NCBI RefSeq assembly: GCF_910592395.1
Contig: NC_088310.1
Location: forward strand, 7,449,501 to 7,513,500
Source of the DNA: Lineus longissimus
Lineage: Eukaryota; Nemertea; Pilidiophora; Heteronemertea; Lineidae
Reading direction: 5' to 3'
Length of the DNA stretch: 64,000 nucleotides
Notes under the pieces: generated by a model
Told to the model about the DNA's origin: nothing
Seen by the model: the letters and a program-made list of their open reading frames with translations, nothing else
Database searches by the model: none
Part shown: positions 35,248 through 47,142 of the stretch, one piece after another
Layout of the letters: each line of letters starts with the position of its first letter
Numbering within the stretch: the stretch's first letter is position 1
Position numbers and translations under genes: made by a program

Positions 35248-38200
35248 CTAAGCACACAAAGCAAATCCATGTAGCCTTGTTTTGGTCGATGATGTCATGT
35301 TCCACATATCGGCCAATCACAGAATGGCAAGCATGCTCAGACACGTTGTGGCGCCCGTTTCGGTGTAGATAAGCCAGGATTTGGACAAATTTGCATCAAA
35401 ATACTTATTGATAACCTCAAAAGTAAACAGTAAAGATCTTGTGATATTGAAAAGGCATCAACGGTTGTCCATAGACAAAGATTTTTACTGCGAAGTTTGA
35501 GCAAAAAGCGCGGGTCATTATCTAATGTGGAATTTTCCCGGGTTTTTCCTGGGGGTGTTTAACAGGAGGCAGGGCAGGAGACAACGGTCCCGATTACCGT
35601 GCCACTTGTAAGAAAAGATACATTCTCTTACGCAATCACTTCAATGACACAGCACTTAGTAAATAATATTTGCGCGGGAAACTTCTCAGACATGTTTGGA
35701 GACATGTGCCACTGTTCCCAAACCCGACAAATTAAAAGCCCACAACTAACCTTTCAAAACAATATAATCGTAATCCTTCGTGAGTTCTGCTGCAGCCGCG
35801 TTATCGAAAGTAACTACTGTAAGAAACGCGTGCGTAACTGATCGAATAAGGGAGTTTTAGTGTTTTATGACAGTGAGCGCCGCCACTCGTTTTGCGCACA
35901 AACTGATAATGACAGCTATGGATGGCTGGTTGATGGGTTCTCCAGACAGAACTTGCGCTCCTCTCGGATTTAACCATCAAGGCTGCTGTGGCTTGTATCA
36001 CTAGTGTCCCAGTGAGCAGTCTTGCTATGTCAAAGACTTTGTGGATCAATGTGGGATTAAACTTATCTGTAGTTCACCCACTTCTGATTATATAACAACC
36101 AATTCTAACAGTTCTTAGATCCATAGAACTGTATTGGGCTGTTGAAACTTGTGTGGAGAAGATACTTGATAAAGAGACTATGTAGCCCTGGACTTGGTTT
36201 GCGACAAGGGTGGGGACAGGCATGTCTTGATGACAATGAGTGGGCAGATTTCAGACATGGAAAGCAGGACATGGTACTGGCTGAAATGGGTCCACATCAA
36301 AAATATTTTTTCTCTTAAGATGTTGCATCATTTCACCAGAAGTCCAGTTGGGGAGGGGACATCAAGGATTGCCAACCAATACAAGGAGACCTTAGAATAA
36401 AGCTATTTCCATAAGATTCTACAAAAATTACTGAGCAACTGAAAACATTATGGCAATTCATGGCCTCCGAGGAATGAATTAAGGTCATCATGTTGCCCAA
36501 ATTACCCAATTTCATATAGCTATCTATCCACAGCAACCGGTAGTGGAGTTATTTTTGGGACACCCTGGGGCAGTGACTATTCCTCCACAGAATTCAAACG
36601 ATATGTTTATTTCTTCATTGTTTTATTGAATTTACAACTTACATATAAATGGCTAAGAGTACAAAAATAAATAAATATATGTTGCATTTATCATTACAAT
36701 AAACTAGCAATTACATTTGACAAAGTAGATGGTCACAAATCACCAACAAATATGGTCAGTACATGAACTATGGTACAGGAGTTATCTGGACAAAACATTC
36801 TCAAGACTAACCTGAATCAACACTTAAATCTGATTTTTGGAGGAATTGTTTTTCAAAAAACTTATCAGGAGTGTTTTTCATCATTGGCATTACTACCGAT
36901 TAACAGAGATAAATCCCACGTCCAGATAGTCCCTTTAAATCTCCTGATATTATCATTATTTCATTTTGACAAGGGGATCATTGAGTTCCTAGGGGAAGAA
37001 TGGTTTTCCCATTGGATTAAGTTGTGTAATAAATTCGCTAAATTCTCTGAATGTACAAGATTTCTGCTGCAGGCACTCTGGATCCTTTCCGGAATAATAG
37101 AAATCATTCACTCTCAATTTCATTTATTCTCAAATCTTAAAACATACAACAGAGTGCCATTTAATCTGACATCAAAAATATACAAAATGGACGGCAATTA
37201 ACTTCTTTGATTTTACAAATTTCATGGCATTCAACATGATAAAATGGTCAGATTACTGATAGCCTAGCTGCTATTCTGATGTAAAACTGATATGAAGGAA
37301 AGGCTGTAAGAAAGATGCTAAAAGTTTCCTAAGTATCTGATATACACTTGATAAATGCTGACATCTAGTTTCCTCATAAACTAACAAAAAACCTCTATAA
37401 CTACACATTATATTACATGCACTTCTGAACTTTAATACACAATATCTCATTACAAATGTAATTGTTCTCACCCACAATAAGGAAAGATTCCAACTGTTTC
37501 CATATTATGAGTTATGCAACCTTTTTCAAAATCTTGCTAACCTCAATGGTTAAAACTGTTTATGTTAAGATTTCAGGTAAATTTGCATCGATCTTAGACA
37601 ATGAAGAGACAGTCCTTCAAAAAACCCTTGAAACTGCAGACAGTGAAAAAATAAGGAACAACCGAATGTAGATTTTAAATTGTGCCAAAATGAGCGTGCA
37701 GCATCGGTCAACGATTTTCAAAATCAAATAAAATTAGGCATCTCTATGTGACAAATGACACTTCATATTTTTTTTTATTCAAAAATGAAATCAGACATAT
37801 ATTTGAAAGTAAATATTGCTTTTGCAATGCGAAGTGTCGTCTTTGCAAAGTCGTTGAGACATTGATTTGGACAGAAATTACTTTAATTATGATATATTTG
37901 GAGGCAAACTTTCTGTCAAGTAGCCAAAAACACAATAGTAGTCTGGGAACTTTGGATGAATTTTTAATCATTCACGAGTCAATTAAGTAGATACAAAGTA
38001 GTCATTGAGGGCTGTTCTTAACGAGGGTTATTTAATTAACATGTGCTGAGTGTTTAACTCTTTCACTCCTGAATTTCGTGTCGTTCTTTCTTGAATCACA
38101 TGGCACAGCAATATTTGGACTAAAGGTAGTTTCGGACAACTCCAACATTTTGCACCATAATTCTAAAATCATCTCCTAGTGACTTACACAATAAGTCCTG

Positions 38201-38250
38201 GTTTAGTGATCTATCTGAGTATACAGCTAATCCATAATCTGGCAAAAATG
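35248..38250. other. Between genes N and M: possible 5' end of N and 3' UTR of M
   Basis: Bases 35290-35600 are CG-richer and contain GCCAATCACAG (CCAAT box) and ATGATGTCATG, compatible with a promoter for gene N, but no start exon was resolved. Bases 36580-36720 are very AT-rich with several TTTATT (AATAAA on the minus strand), a plausible polyadenylation zone for gene M. A 143-codon plus frame at 36770-37201 has AT-driven composition and no splice or start context. Confidence 0.35.
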
Positions 38251-38360
38251 TCATATGCGACCCGGTCATAACACCAAATTTGGAAGTCAGTCGCTGTTGG
38301 TGATTGCTCAAAGCTAGGCCAAGCGACTTATTACCCAATTTGGTGTGATGGGTCATATGT
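38251..38360. mobile_element. Short palindromic MITE related to the one at 41.3 kb
   Basis: CATATGCGACCCGGTCATAA at 38251 is mirrored by a GATGGGTCATATG end at 38359. Inner CACCAAATTTGG and CCAATTTGGTGTG blocks also pair. The outer CATATG(C/T)GACCCG matches the terminus of the inverted repeat at 41294-41522. Confidence 0.75.
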
Positions 38361-38380
38361 TCCAGTATTCTGTTATTGTC

Positions 38381-38533
38381 TTATTTGACCGTGCAGAACG
38401 GTGAAATCACATCGAAGGAGAGCTCATTGACGTTGAATGGTTTATATATGATTTCTGGTGATAAAAGTGAGGCGAGGATTGTCTGCTTCTCTCGGGCTAT
38501 CCGCAAAAGTTTCTGGATTTCTAACTGCCGCAC
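38381..38533 (-). CDS. Terminal coding exon of gene M, 50 codons plus stop
   Basis: A polypyrimidine acceptor (TTATATTTTTCAG, ending 38534) opens phase 0 into VRQLEIQKLLRIAREKQTIL, then SLLSPEIIYKPFNVNELSF, and ends DVISPFCTVK with TAA at 38381-38383. The first half is an amphipathic helix or short coiled coil (Leu/Ile every third to fourth residue with Lys/Arg/Glu between). The exon at 41614-41745 ends in phase 0 and would join directly. The stop defines the 3' end of the gene M reading frame. Family not recognised. Confidence 0.85.
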   Translation of the reverse strand: MRQLEIQKLLRIAREKQTILASLLSPEIIYKPFNVNELSFDVISPFCTVK

Positions 38534-38879
38534 CTGAAAAATATAAACAAGGGCAGTTTTTGCATGAGTATAGGGACAAAGAACACAGCAGAAGATAGAA
38601 TTAAAAGAAATTATATCCATACTTTTATCAGACGCAAAATGACTAGTATTGGCAGGAAATATCTCAACATCAAGATCACCTTACAAACTGAAGAAAATTT
38701 ACCAAAGCACATTTTGCATCCCTTTTAATACCAGCTCCTATTCCAAATTGATTACAGTTGGTAAATCGTCAGCCATCAGACTTCCAGATTGCGATGAAAT
38801 GTGAGCCACCTAGTTATTCAAAACTCATTAAAACCTTCAAGAAATTTCAATTTTGGGTGTTGCCGACATTATCTGCGCC

Positions 38880-39070
38880 ATAATTCACTACATGATTCAT
38901 CGGCGTAACTCGAGCTTATGAGCCGGCTAATGGCCGACACCTCCTGTCCATGCCCTCCGGCTTCTGAACGAATGATCCCGTAGGATTAAAATCCAATTCA
39001 ATTAAACGCCAAAGAATATTTGAGATGATGGCGCAGTCGTTCCCGATACGACGGAGCATAATTTTCCAGC
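38880..39070. other. CG-richer island, possible conserved non-coding element
   Basis: In an AT-rich intron this stretch is unusually rich in CpG and in homeodomain-like AATTAAA and TAATTT words, for example CAATTCAATTAAACGCC at 38995-39011 and CGTTCCCGATACGACGG at 39039-39055. Frames on both strands contain stops and no splice pair fits. A regulatory role is inferred from composition only. Confidence 0.25.
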
Positions 39071-39475
39071 CGCCAGAAACACCTCATTTGTGCAAAGTCA
39101 TAAAGGGTAATAACAAAACAGGATTAAAGCATTGGTAAAAGATCAAAGTGGAAGGATGAATTTATGAGTGGCCTGGAGGCGCTAATCTTAAAACGAAATC
39201 AAAAATATTACTCGGTATTGTGATAAATGGGCATTCAAATAATGCATACTCAATACCTCAGCTGTAGCAGCTCTCGATAATTTTTTTTCATATAAGTGCA
39301 GTTTTTGTCAAATATATATTTGTCACTACAAATCTAAAATGAAGAGGGGTCATACAATAAATATTATATTCATCCCCTCCAATGAACCTTCACCTTGCGA
39401 TGCCCATGACCGTCGTAGCTTTCAAGGGTTAATTCTGGAATTGTACAAACTGGACTTCACAGACAGGGTGGATTG

Positions 39476-39585
39476 TAATAACCTTCAATCTGTATGATAA
39501 TGACCTTCAAGTTTTATAGTAATGACCTTCAAGTTGTATGATATGACCTTCAAGTTGTAGAGTAATGACCTTCAAGTGGTAGGAC
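39476..39585. repeat. Short minisatellite, unit about 21 bases, five copies
   Basis: The phrase AATGACCTTCAAGTTGTA and variants repeats head to tail. The unit contains ACCTTCAAG and is not open in a useful frame. Confidence 0.85.
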
Positions 39586-40061
39586 GACTGCATGAGACTG
39601 GTACAGGAAACCATGTTACGAGAACACATCTTGAAGACGCGGCAATGAATTTTCATCTTGGATTTCAGAATGTCAAGAGCATTTAAGTTGGTACAGAAAC
39701 CGTACTAATTGCACACCAAAGAGGAATGAACCCAAGGAGAAACGCCGATGATTTTTCAAGTCTTTTCAGCCCAATTACAGGCTTCTACTGGAATTGACCT
39801 TGGGCACTGCAGTATTGGTATTTATCTCAAATAATCACACAGACAGTTACATGTTTCATAAGGACTCGATTCTCCAGATGACAAACTGCGTTCTTTCCAG
39901 ACACATTGCGTATCTAGACGTTTTAAAAAGACAACACGCCACTACAGACACGGAAACCGCACATATCACTTGGTGACCGGCGACCATTCATATTCCAATG
40001 TAAAAACCCTGCATGCAGATGTTACAGAAATCTGTGAAGCCGCACGAGATGCTGGTTATTC

Positions 40062-40430
40062 ATGTGCCGGAATGATCTAACACGGCCATCATACGGCAGG
40101 TGGGCATCTAATGGCCTTAAAATGAAGATGGATGGTGAATCCAAGCAAGTGCACATGCCCGGCGTGGGTAACGAGATTGGTTTTATGGACCGGCGAGTTT
40201 TACATTTTACGCCAATGCAAATAAGATGGCCCCGACCTTACTCAAAGCATTACGAGTCTGCGCATCGTCCTCAACATCAATTTACGAGCAACGGTCAAGT
40301 ACCATTAACAGAGAACGGCCGTGCATATGATGACAAACTTCGCACGGTTTTTACGCGTCGGACAAATAGGATTTCATCAGGGTTAATGACAATTTATGTT
40401 GAGTTTATGGCTGCAGATAAACTTGCTTGA
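40062..40430 (+). other. CG-richer island with a 122-codon plus frame
   Basis: A plus-strand frame (TTG-type start, then 121 codons) contains VGNEIGFMDRRVLHFTPMQI. It is in an intron of a minus-strand gene and has no splice or start context. The stretch also has an octamer-type CCAATGCAAATAAG at 40214-40227 and several TTTACG words. I favour a non-coding conserved element over a gene but cannot exclude a nested single-exon gene. Confidence 0.25.
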
Positions 40431-41094
40431 AGTCGATTTCATAGAAAGTTATTCTTATGAAAGAGTGGCAAAAACAGATATTCGCATCAGATTTTCTCTG
40501 TTTCTGGCATACTGAAGGATGGCAACAGCGCTTCTTTAGACTTCTGCTCGCTTTCCTCTTGCACAAGATGTGGTAAAAAGAGTACCCTTTATTTTGTCTC
40601 TGAGGTGCCTCCATAAGACTAAGAATAAAACTTCCAGTTATTTTGCCACTTTTTCAGGCTTTAAGACAGTCTTGACAAGAGTCAGAAATTACACCACTTG
40701 TTACGAGACCTCTCCACTCTCCTTCACCAAGTCTTCTCTTGTACATCAGAGGAGGAAAGTGCAAGCAACACTCTCCCAATTCATTACCAATGACACTTGA
40801 CTTGTGTAACATATTCTTTTGTTTGTTATGCCGTCATCACAGGCTTCATCATTATCTTCCAAGGTTATGGCAGAGATAAATGGCCTTGACATTTTAGCTC
40901 TGACTTAGCCAGATGAAACTAAATGCCTTGTAAGATTTTGTAAGATTGTCAGGTTCTTTGGTTGCTATTGTCCCAGCTGGATTGGAATGGTATTGGTAGT
41001 GATGACAAGTAAGGCACAGACAGTAGATGTTGGTCCTTTATTTTCTCATGACCCTCCCCTCCCCCCCAAGAACCCCCAGCCCCATCCAAAGATT

Positions 41095-41205
41095 TGTACA
41101 TCTTCATTCCTCTTGTGTCCCCTGGAGTATCAGGAGGCTTTTCATATTGAGTAAGGGGTAGGCGTTTTCTATGTCGATGGTTCTTCATCAGATGATCAAC
41201 CCAAG
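41095..41205 (-). pseudogene. Decayed tandem copy of the exon at 41614-41745
   Basis: Minus-strand bases here match that exon over about 100 positions (shared TACCCCTT, AGCCTCC/AAGCCTCC, GGGACACAAGAGGAA/TGGACACAAGAGGAA, GAAGATGT). The copy lacks an acceptor and has indels, and its frame is shifted, so it would not splice in. Both copies are followed by a C-rich tract (41053-41067 and 41559-41580), so the duplication included flanking intron. Confidence 0.8.
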
Positions 41206-41293
41206 GCCCCCTACTAACCAACCGAAAAATTCCCATTTCATTCCTTTTTTGTAAGAGTTGGAGTGGCAGTATCAAGGCTGCTCATAATTTGTC

Positions 41294-41522
41294 ATATGTG
41301 ACCCGCTCTACCAAAACTAGGCGCTTGTCGCATCTGAACTTGACAGGTTGATACGGACTTGTTGTTCATTTCCCTATTGTAGACCTTTTGTGAAATGTGA
41401 CCAAATCAGTTTGTAATAGATTTCACAAAAGGTCTACAATAGGGAAATGAACAACAAGTCCGTATCAACCTGTCGAGTTCAGATGCGACAAGCGCCTAGT
41501 TTTGGTAGAGCGAGTCACATAT
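41294..41522. mobile_element. Near-perfect inverted repeat MITE between the two exon copies
   Basis: The left arm 41294-41396 and right arm 41420-41522 are reverse complements over about 103 bases with only two mismatches that I can see (GACCCG/GACTCG and AACTTG/AACTCG). The loop is about 23 bases. Termini are ATATGTGACCCGCTC. The high arm identity implies a young insertion or recent gene conversion. No open frame. Related to the element at 38251-38360. Confidence 0.92.
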
Positions 41523-41613
41523 CGTGTAAAGGCATCGATGTTCCTCATCGCACAGCACCCCCCCCCCCCCCTCCTCCCCCCAAAAATACGCTGCCCAATC
41601 CAAAAAACAAAAC

Positions 41614-41745
41614 CTGAAAGATACCAACATCTTCGTTCCTCTTGTGTCCAAGCTTGAGTGGTGGGAGGCTGCTCATGTTCAGCAAGGGGTAGACTGTCTC
41701 CATGTAGGTCTTCTGAAACAGGCCCTTCATATGCTCGTTATCTCT
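41614..41745 (-). CDS. Penultimate exon of gene M, 44 codons, phase 0-0
   Basis: The acceptor TGTATCTTTGCAG (ending 41746) and donor (TTTCAG then GTTTTG, 41612-41613) bound exactly 132 bases. They read RDNEHMKGLFQKTYMETVYP, LLNMSSLPPLKLGHKR and NEDVGIFQ. Phase 0 at both ends joins the terminal exon (VRQLEIQ...). A helical first half is followed by a basic loop. The duplicated, decayed copy of this exon lies just downstream at 41095-41205. Family not recognised. Confidence 0.9.
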
Positions 41746-42747
41746 CTGCAAAGATACAAGGAAAGGATAATTAGCGTGATAAATTCATCTTTCTCGCATG
41801 GCTTCAGCAGATTCATGAACATGCATCATGACAAAAAGGTTTAAACTAAAATATCACAAATGAAGGCTACAACCATCTCATCGTTGTTCATTCTGACATG
41901 TTGGAGGCTTCACACAACAAAAGATGTCGTCATAAAGGCAATCATTTTCAGTATAAAAAGCTCAAAACTAAAATTACGTATACAGAGCAGAAAATTGTTT
42001 TATCATTATCCTGAAACTTTTGATAGGATTCCATAAGAACACTGAAGAAAACATATAATTCAGTCATTGTCAGGGCGGAAAATACAATATTAGGATTTCA
42101 AGGTTAGGACACTGACAAAGGTATCTAAATTTGTCAAAAGATGAATAGAGTTCAAGTGGCTTCCTTTTTTTCATCAAATGACACGGTGTACCATTTGGTT
42201 CTCCAAGGCCAAATCTATCAGACATTGCATGACTTCTTTGACTCAACCCCTTCACATAATGCTATATCTGCACAAAACTGAAATTTATTGGGCTTCTTGA
42301 TAATCTAGTTAATTGTCTTGGATGAATGCTTTTTTGGGCAATCACTATTGGGTCTCTTCAGAAGTTAATTTTTGCAAGAAATTTTTGTAACCCTCTTCTA
42401 TACCAAACTCGAAGACGCGCTCCACTTAGAACATGACCATTGCATCATTCATCCACAGACACACCTGTAGCAATCAGCAGCATCAGGATTTCTATATCCA
42501 GGCACCACCGGTCCCTAATGAGACTTTTTATTAATCCAGCGGCCAAATGAAGATATAATGTGATAGATAGACAGCAAAGACTAATTGTTAATTTGCCGCA
42601 GCCTATAATGGTCTCTGGTGTGGCTTGAAGTTATGAACAAAGTAGTCTCAGCTTTGAAGGAAGGTATGCAAACAAGTGTGGGCTGTGGGCCGTGGGCCAA
42701 ATCCAAAATGCTGTCGTTGATGTCGATGCTCCTATCATGATGAATTA

Positions 42748-42825
42748 AGGAGCCTCATAGCCTAGTGGTTAACACTGCTGACTACCATGTAATAGGGCCC
42801 AGTGTCCATCCTTGGGAGAACCCAG
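42748..42825 (+). repeat. tRNA-derived SINE head
   Basis: AGCCTCATAGCCTAGTGGTT gives an A-box match (TAGCCTAGTGG) and is followed about 45 bases later by a weak B-box-like AGTGTCCATCC. Typical of an old SINE; the 3' body is not delimited. Confidence 0.45.
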
Positions 42826-43639
42826 GATTGCATTTCTGGATGAACCGGCGTGGCTTTCAAGGAACTCAAATTCCTGGCTCTTCAGTCCTTCGAATGAGAC
42901 TTTAAAATAGATGTCCTGTTACTGTGTTCAGGCAAAACTTCAAGTGGCTTCAGCATCAATTTATTCCTGTTGGCGTTTATCCCCAAGCAAAGCAAAAATC
43001 TGAAAAAAACCCAGCCGGGACACTATCGTCACATTAACGCTAGCGCCAGACAGTTGGAAATCCCTGCTGATCTAATCACAACCAATCTGGCCAGATAATT
43101 TAAGAGCCACGGCGAGCAATTTGTCTGCATTCTCTACTTGGTTCTTGCACAATTAATTTATAGCTTTGGACGGAGGGGTCACTAGCCTGTTTTATTGATA
43201 ACAGCCAATTGTCGATGCAATTCATTGGGAGAGATTTTCGCCAGACCCATGAATCTTTTCTTCAAATCGGTAGGTACCACTTGTACATTTCATGTACATT
43301 GCACGAAAATTGATAGGTGATCTGGGCCAACTTGAGTGGGAATAGACCAAAACAAGGTCTGCCTAATATGACTTTAGTAGAAAACATGGCATCAAAGGAG
43401 GCGATTGACCGTGTTGGATCCTTATTAGTTACACAAGCAAGGGACCGTGATAATCTCATACAACACTGACTCAGCGTGAACCAGATGGGTGGTCAACTGA
43501 TTAGGACATAGGGCGACGCAAACGTAGGTTAAAACTGGGACAAAAATCCTGCATGCCGTCAACAGGAAAGACTGAGTGCTGTTACCAGATTGAGAATGAG
43601 CAGTCAACTCATCGAGACTAACAATTAAGTCAATGGTAT

Positions 43640-44215
43640 GTTTGCAAGACGAAACCAAAGACACAGTTCGTGCTGTTTCCAAGGTTCAGATTTGAGTTGT
43701 CAGCTAATCAGGTCACCAGTAGAGGTGACTGCATGCTTGCTACGTGAAACTGGATATATAGTCCATGCCATTTCCTAGATCTGTTTGAGTAGTCAACATC
43801 AGGCGGCACAGGAGGGCGGCACAGTGAGAACCACTTGCTTGGCTAAGACTGGAGACACTCCCTGTGCCGTTTCCAAGATAGGGTTGGAGTGGTCACCTGA
43901 TCAGGTCACTAGACATGCTAAAAGAGGTGGTCGGTTACCAAGATCAGCTTTGAATGGTCATTTGATTGGGTCTTTGGGAGCATGGATGTTGCTCCGAATA
44001 GCCTTGGGCAATATTGCTCCAGAAAGCATTAGGCAACATCCACTCATATCTGTGAAGTCTGCAGAACTAGGCCATGACATCACCAAGATTCTGTTCGAGT
44101 CATCAACTGATCAAGTCACCAGTAGATGCCAAAACCTCTGAAGTGAACACTTGCTTGGCTAAATCCTGAAGAACTGCCTGCAATATTTCCAAGATAGGAT
44201 TTGAGACATTGCTTC
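43640..44215. repeat. Degenerate tandem repeat with TGATCAGGTCAC core
   Basis: Recurring block: CTTGCTTGGCTAA, then TTTCCAAGATAGGGTT, then GAGTGGTCACCTGATCAGGT and CAC(T/C)AG. Copies lie around 43690, 43790, 43880, 43950, 44090 and 44150 with 70-110 base spacing. No coding support. Confidence 0.65.
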
Positions 44216-45595
44216 AAGCAGAGGTTTTCCTCGGTTATAACAGCATCTCCCTCATGAGGATCTCAAGAGTACAAGATGGAGACAAAAACCAAATCCCGCC
44301 GAAACTCAAATTTGTCACCTAGAAAAGAGTGGTAGCACGGTAGACCCAGGAACCAAATTATCTTCGGCTTCAGCACGTAATGAGGAAACCGAGACAAAAC
44401 GCGAACGTGTCATATCAATATTTTACACCTTCATTGATGGTAATGGGTAAACCGCAGCCACTTTATAGAGGTACTCGTAACCACTGTAAAGCCCTCCAGC
44501 TCACTTCACGACCCTGGGCTATATTGATCTGCCATTCACACGAGTCTCGCTTGTTCCGTTTGTCCCATACATCATTTTTATATCAGAAAGATGAGTTTGC
44601 CCATTTCCAAGAATTACCACTTGATAGGCACATGGTATTATTAGAGACACTGCACATGTAAGTCCATTTTATAGACAGCACTTTTCAAAGGAATCATCAC
44701 TATAAACGTTTTGGTATCACCAGGTCTTCTGAGGCAACTTAATGCAAAAAACTCAAATAAGATCTATAACACAGAATCAAGAAGGAATTGGAAGTCAGAA
44801 CCTGTCTTAGTGAGATGAACCACATTGCAAACAACATGTCATGACATTCCCAGAGATTCATGTACTTGCATCTGGATAAGGTTTAAATCTATTAGCATCG
44901 TTGTTTAAAGTTTGCAGCAAAAAGCCGTGTTTTTAGATTTTTCATATATTGATACATAGGTGTAAGTTTCACAGTTGTTGCTTTAACCAACAGAGCAACA
45001 CTTTGTATGCCACAATTATTATAGGGATTGGATCTACAAACAAGAACTCATCAACAAATTGAGCGGCAAAGTAATTACTTCCATTGTTCCAAGCATGATA
45101 CGAACAAAAGGAACTCACTTTGAAGATCAAAGTTCATAAAATTACTAAAAATCTTCTGCTTTATTCTCCAAATGTAATCTTCCTTCATGATAATTTGCTA
45201 CCTTAAGATATTTTTCTAAATTTCTACAGCAATACCTCTTAAAATTGTCCCAACTCTTCCAACTCAACTCTAAGAATTTACAACAACATCTACACTTTCT
45301 TCCAAGCAACGCCAATCTGTATATGACATTGTTATCGAGTCAATTATTTTTGAAAATTACAAACAAATCCGTCAATGCCAAAGCAGTTGCCTCGGATAAA
45401 GTTCGAATAATGAATTGTATTAGATTGCATTCATACTTAATAAGTCCTCTTAGATCTGAGCGACATTTACTCTAATAAGCCCCCCCCCCATCGCATCCCT
45501 GGACCCATCAATCACCTCAACAGTTCCGGTTTCATCCTGTGCGGCAATCTCATTTCATTCATTTAGCGAAGACACGGAATCGCACGGCGGTATAC

Positions 45596-45743
45596 CGTGG
45601 TCCCCGGTCCCCACGACAGGAAACAATTAACCAAAGATACACTAATATGGGGTAAGATCATCAGAGACGGCACTCTTGCGTCTAGGTTGAGTGGCGTTGT
45701 GTCAACATCGTGCCTTGTTCGAAAAGGAAGCCACCATTGATGA
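45596..45743 (-). CDS. Exon of gene M, about 49 codons
   Basis: The acceptor TTTGGCCTTACTCAG (ending 45744) opens with one base, then HQWWLPFRTRHDVDTTPLNL and DARVPSLMILPHISVSL, then NCFLSWGPGTT. The donor chosen is ACCACG then GTATAC (45594-45595). The frame continues ten more codons (VYRRAIPCLR) to TAA, so the 3' boundary could lie further in. WW and SWGP motifs and high GC make it clearly coding. It requires two bases from the preceding exon, which the exon at 47358-47424 (phase 0 end) does not supply, so one exon is missing between. Confidence 0.75.
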
Positions 45744-46983
45744 CTGAGTAAGGCCAAACAAAAGTATTGTAATTTTTTCCCAAATGCCACAAAACGTTAT
45801 TTATTCAAAGGTTTAGGACTAGTCATGGTGAACTGATATTGCAAAGCAAAAGAGAAAGATATCGCTGTGACTGCTTTCTTCAACATTGTGCTTTGTTTCA
45901 ATTGACACTCAACCACAAATCTCTGTGGTCGTAGGTCATAAAAATTAATATTGCTGTGTTGGCACGGCGCTCATAGCTTGCTCTCTTTCCTCAAAACATA
46001 CTTGCAACTGTTAAAAATTCCAAAATTCGATGCAGGCAAGACGCCAACAGCTCGAAAGACCAACAACAATGCGTTCCTGCCTCTGCAATATTTACCACTT
46101 TGAACCTTATGTTCTGTATTAGATTGCCTCAGAATCAACTCAAGGATTGCTCGAGGCTGACACAAAGATTGCTCATGCCTTATTACGTTACATTTCAATA
46201 ATGGTAACAATTGTTTGAAGTGCCTAAAGAATACCGCAATGTCTGTCATTCTATGACGTAATAATTGCTTCTGTCGTATTACATTACATTTCAATAAATC
46301 GTGGAGAGAATTGTTTGATGCGTTGCAATGTCAACGTTGACAGTTTCATCAGGCTACTAGAAGCGGTTTTGGTTGGTTGGTTGACAGGAGTATTGGTACT
46401 CACTGCTGCTTTGGTTTCCCGCGATTCTTACGCGACAGACTTGACCTTCATCATGTTCATGCTTGCTACTGCCAAAAACTAACAGGCTCACGAGAGATTG
46501 CTCTAAACTTTCCAAAGGACCAATTCATCTGATTCGTTTCTTTACAGCAGATCTGATTGTATTCATATGATTAGAACCGATCAGTTCTTGTTCTTCCTTC
46601 CGACTCAAGAAGGCATTTATCATCAGAATTTCCACCAAAACAACAACCGTGCAACATATGCTATCACTGTGGATGACATGAAGTAATTTCGGTCCAAGTC
46701 GACACGGAAAACATGAGCCAGGTTTATGTTGTTTCAGTCATTAATCAAATACAGCCCATCAGTTCCTTTGATGTCACAAAGATGTTTCCTCACCTCCGAC
46801 AATTATCTCTTAGTTTAATTGCTTTTTGATCACTCTTAGCGATGCAAGGATGAGGAATGGAACGGAGCCGATCTATTCAGGTATCGAGGTAAAAAACTTT
46901 AAGTAGCCTATAGTCGCTTATTTAGATGTCAACCCGGTAAGTTAGCTTCCAAGGTCAGCATCGTGCCACTATACTGGTTTGGT

Positions 46984-47142
46984 ACAGTGGAACCTCTCTC
47001 AGGACGCCCTCTCTGATAAAGGACACTAGCTTTGTTCCAAGTCAGTTGTTTCCATTCAATCTTAACTCTCTAATCAGGATAACTCTCTATTAAGGACAGC
47101 ATTTGTCAGCCACGAGAATTTCCCTGATAAAGAGGTTCTAGT
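46984..47142. mobile_element. Roughly 160-bp palindromic MITE, copy 4 (5' partly deleted)
   Basis: It starts ACAGTGGAACCTCTCTCAGG and ends GATAAAGAGGTTCTAGTGG, with the shared core TTGTTTCCATTCAAT and ACAGCATTTGTCAG. The first terminal repeat has lost about 10 bases. Confidence 0.8.

Larger units (their letters stand above)
38534..41094. other. Last large intron of gene M
   Basis: No exon found. Two CG-richer islands (38880-39070 and 40060-40400) are listed separately, as is a minisatellite at 39476-39585. An open frame at 40570-40800 has no splice support. Confidence 0.45.
41746..45595. other. Intron of gene M
   Basis: No exon supported. It contains a tRNA-derived element (42748-42825), the tandem repeat at 43640-44215 and a poly-C tract at 45480. 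Minus frames at 43262-43682 are open but overlap the repeat and lack donors. Confidence 0.4.

Noticed and set aside
45971-46294. 107-codon minus frame
   Set aside because: Overlaps a direct duplication (TTACATTTCAATAA at about 46187 and 46284) and has no splice context.
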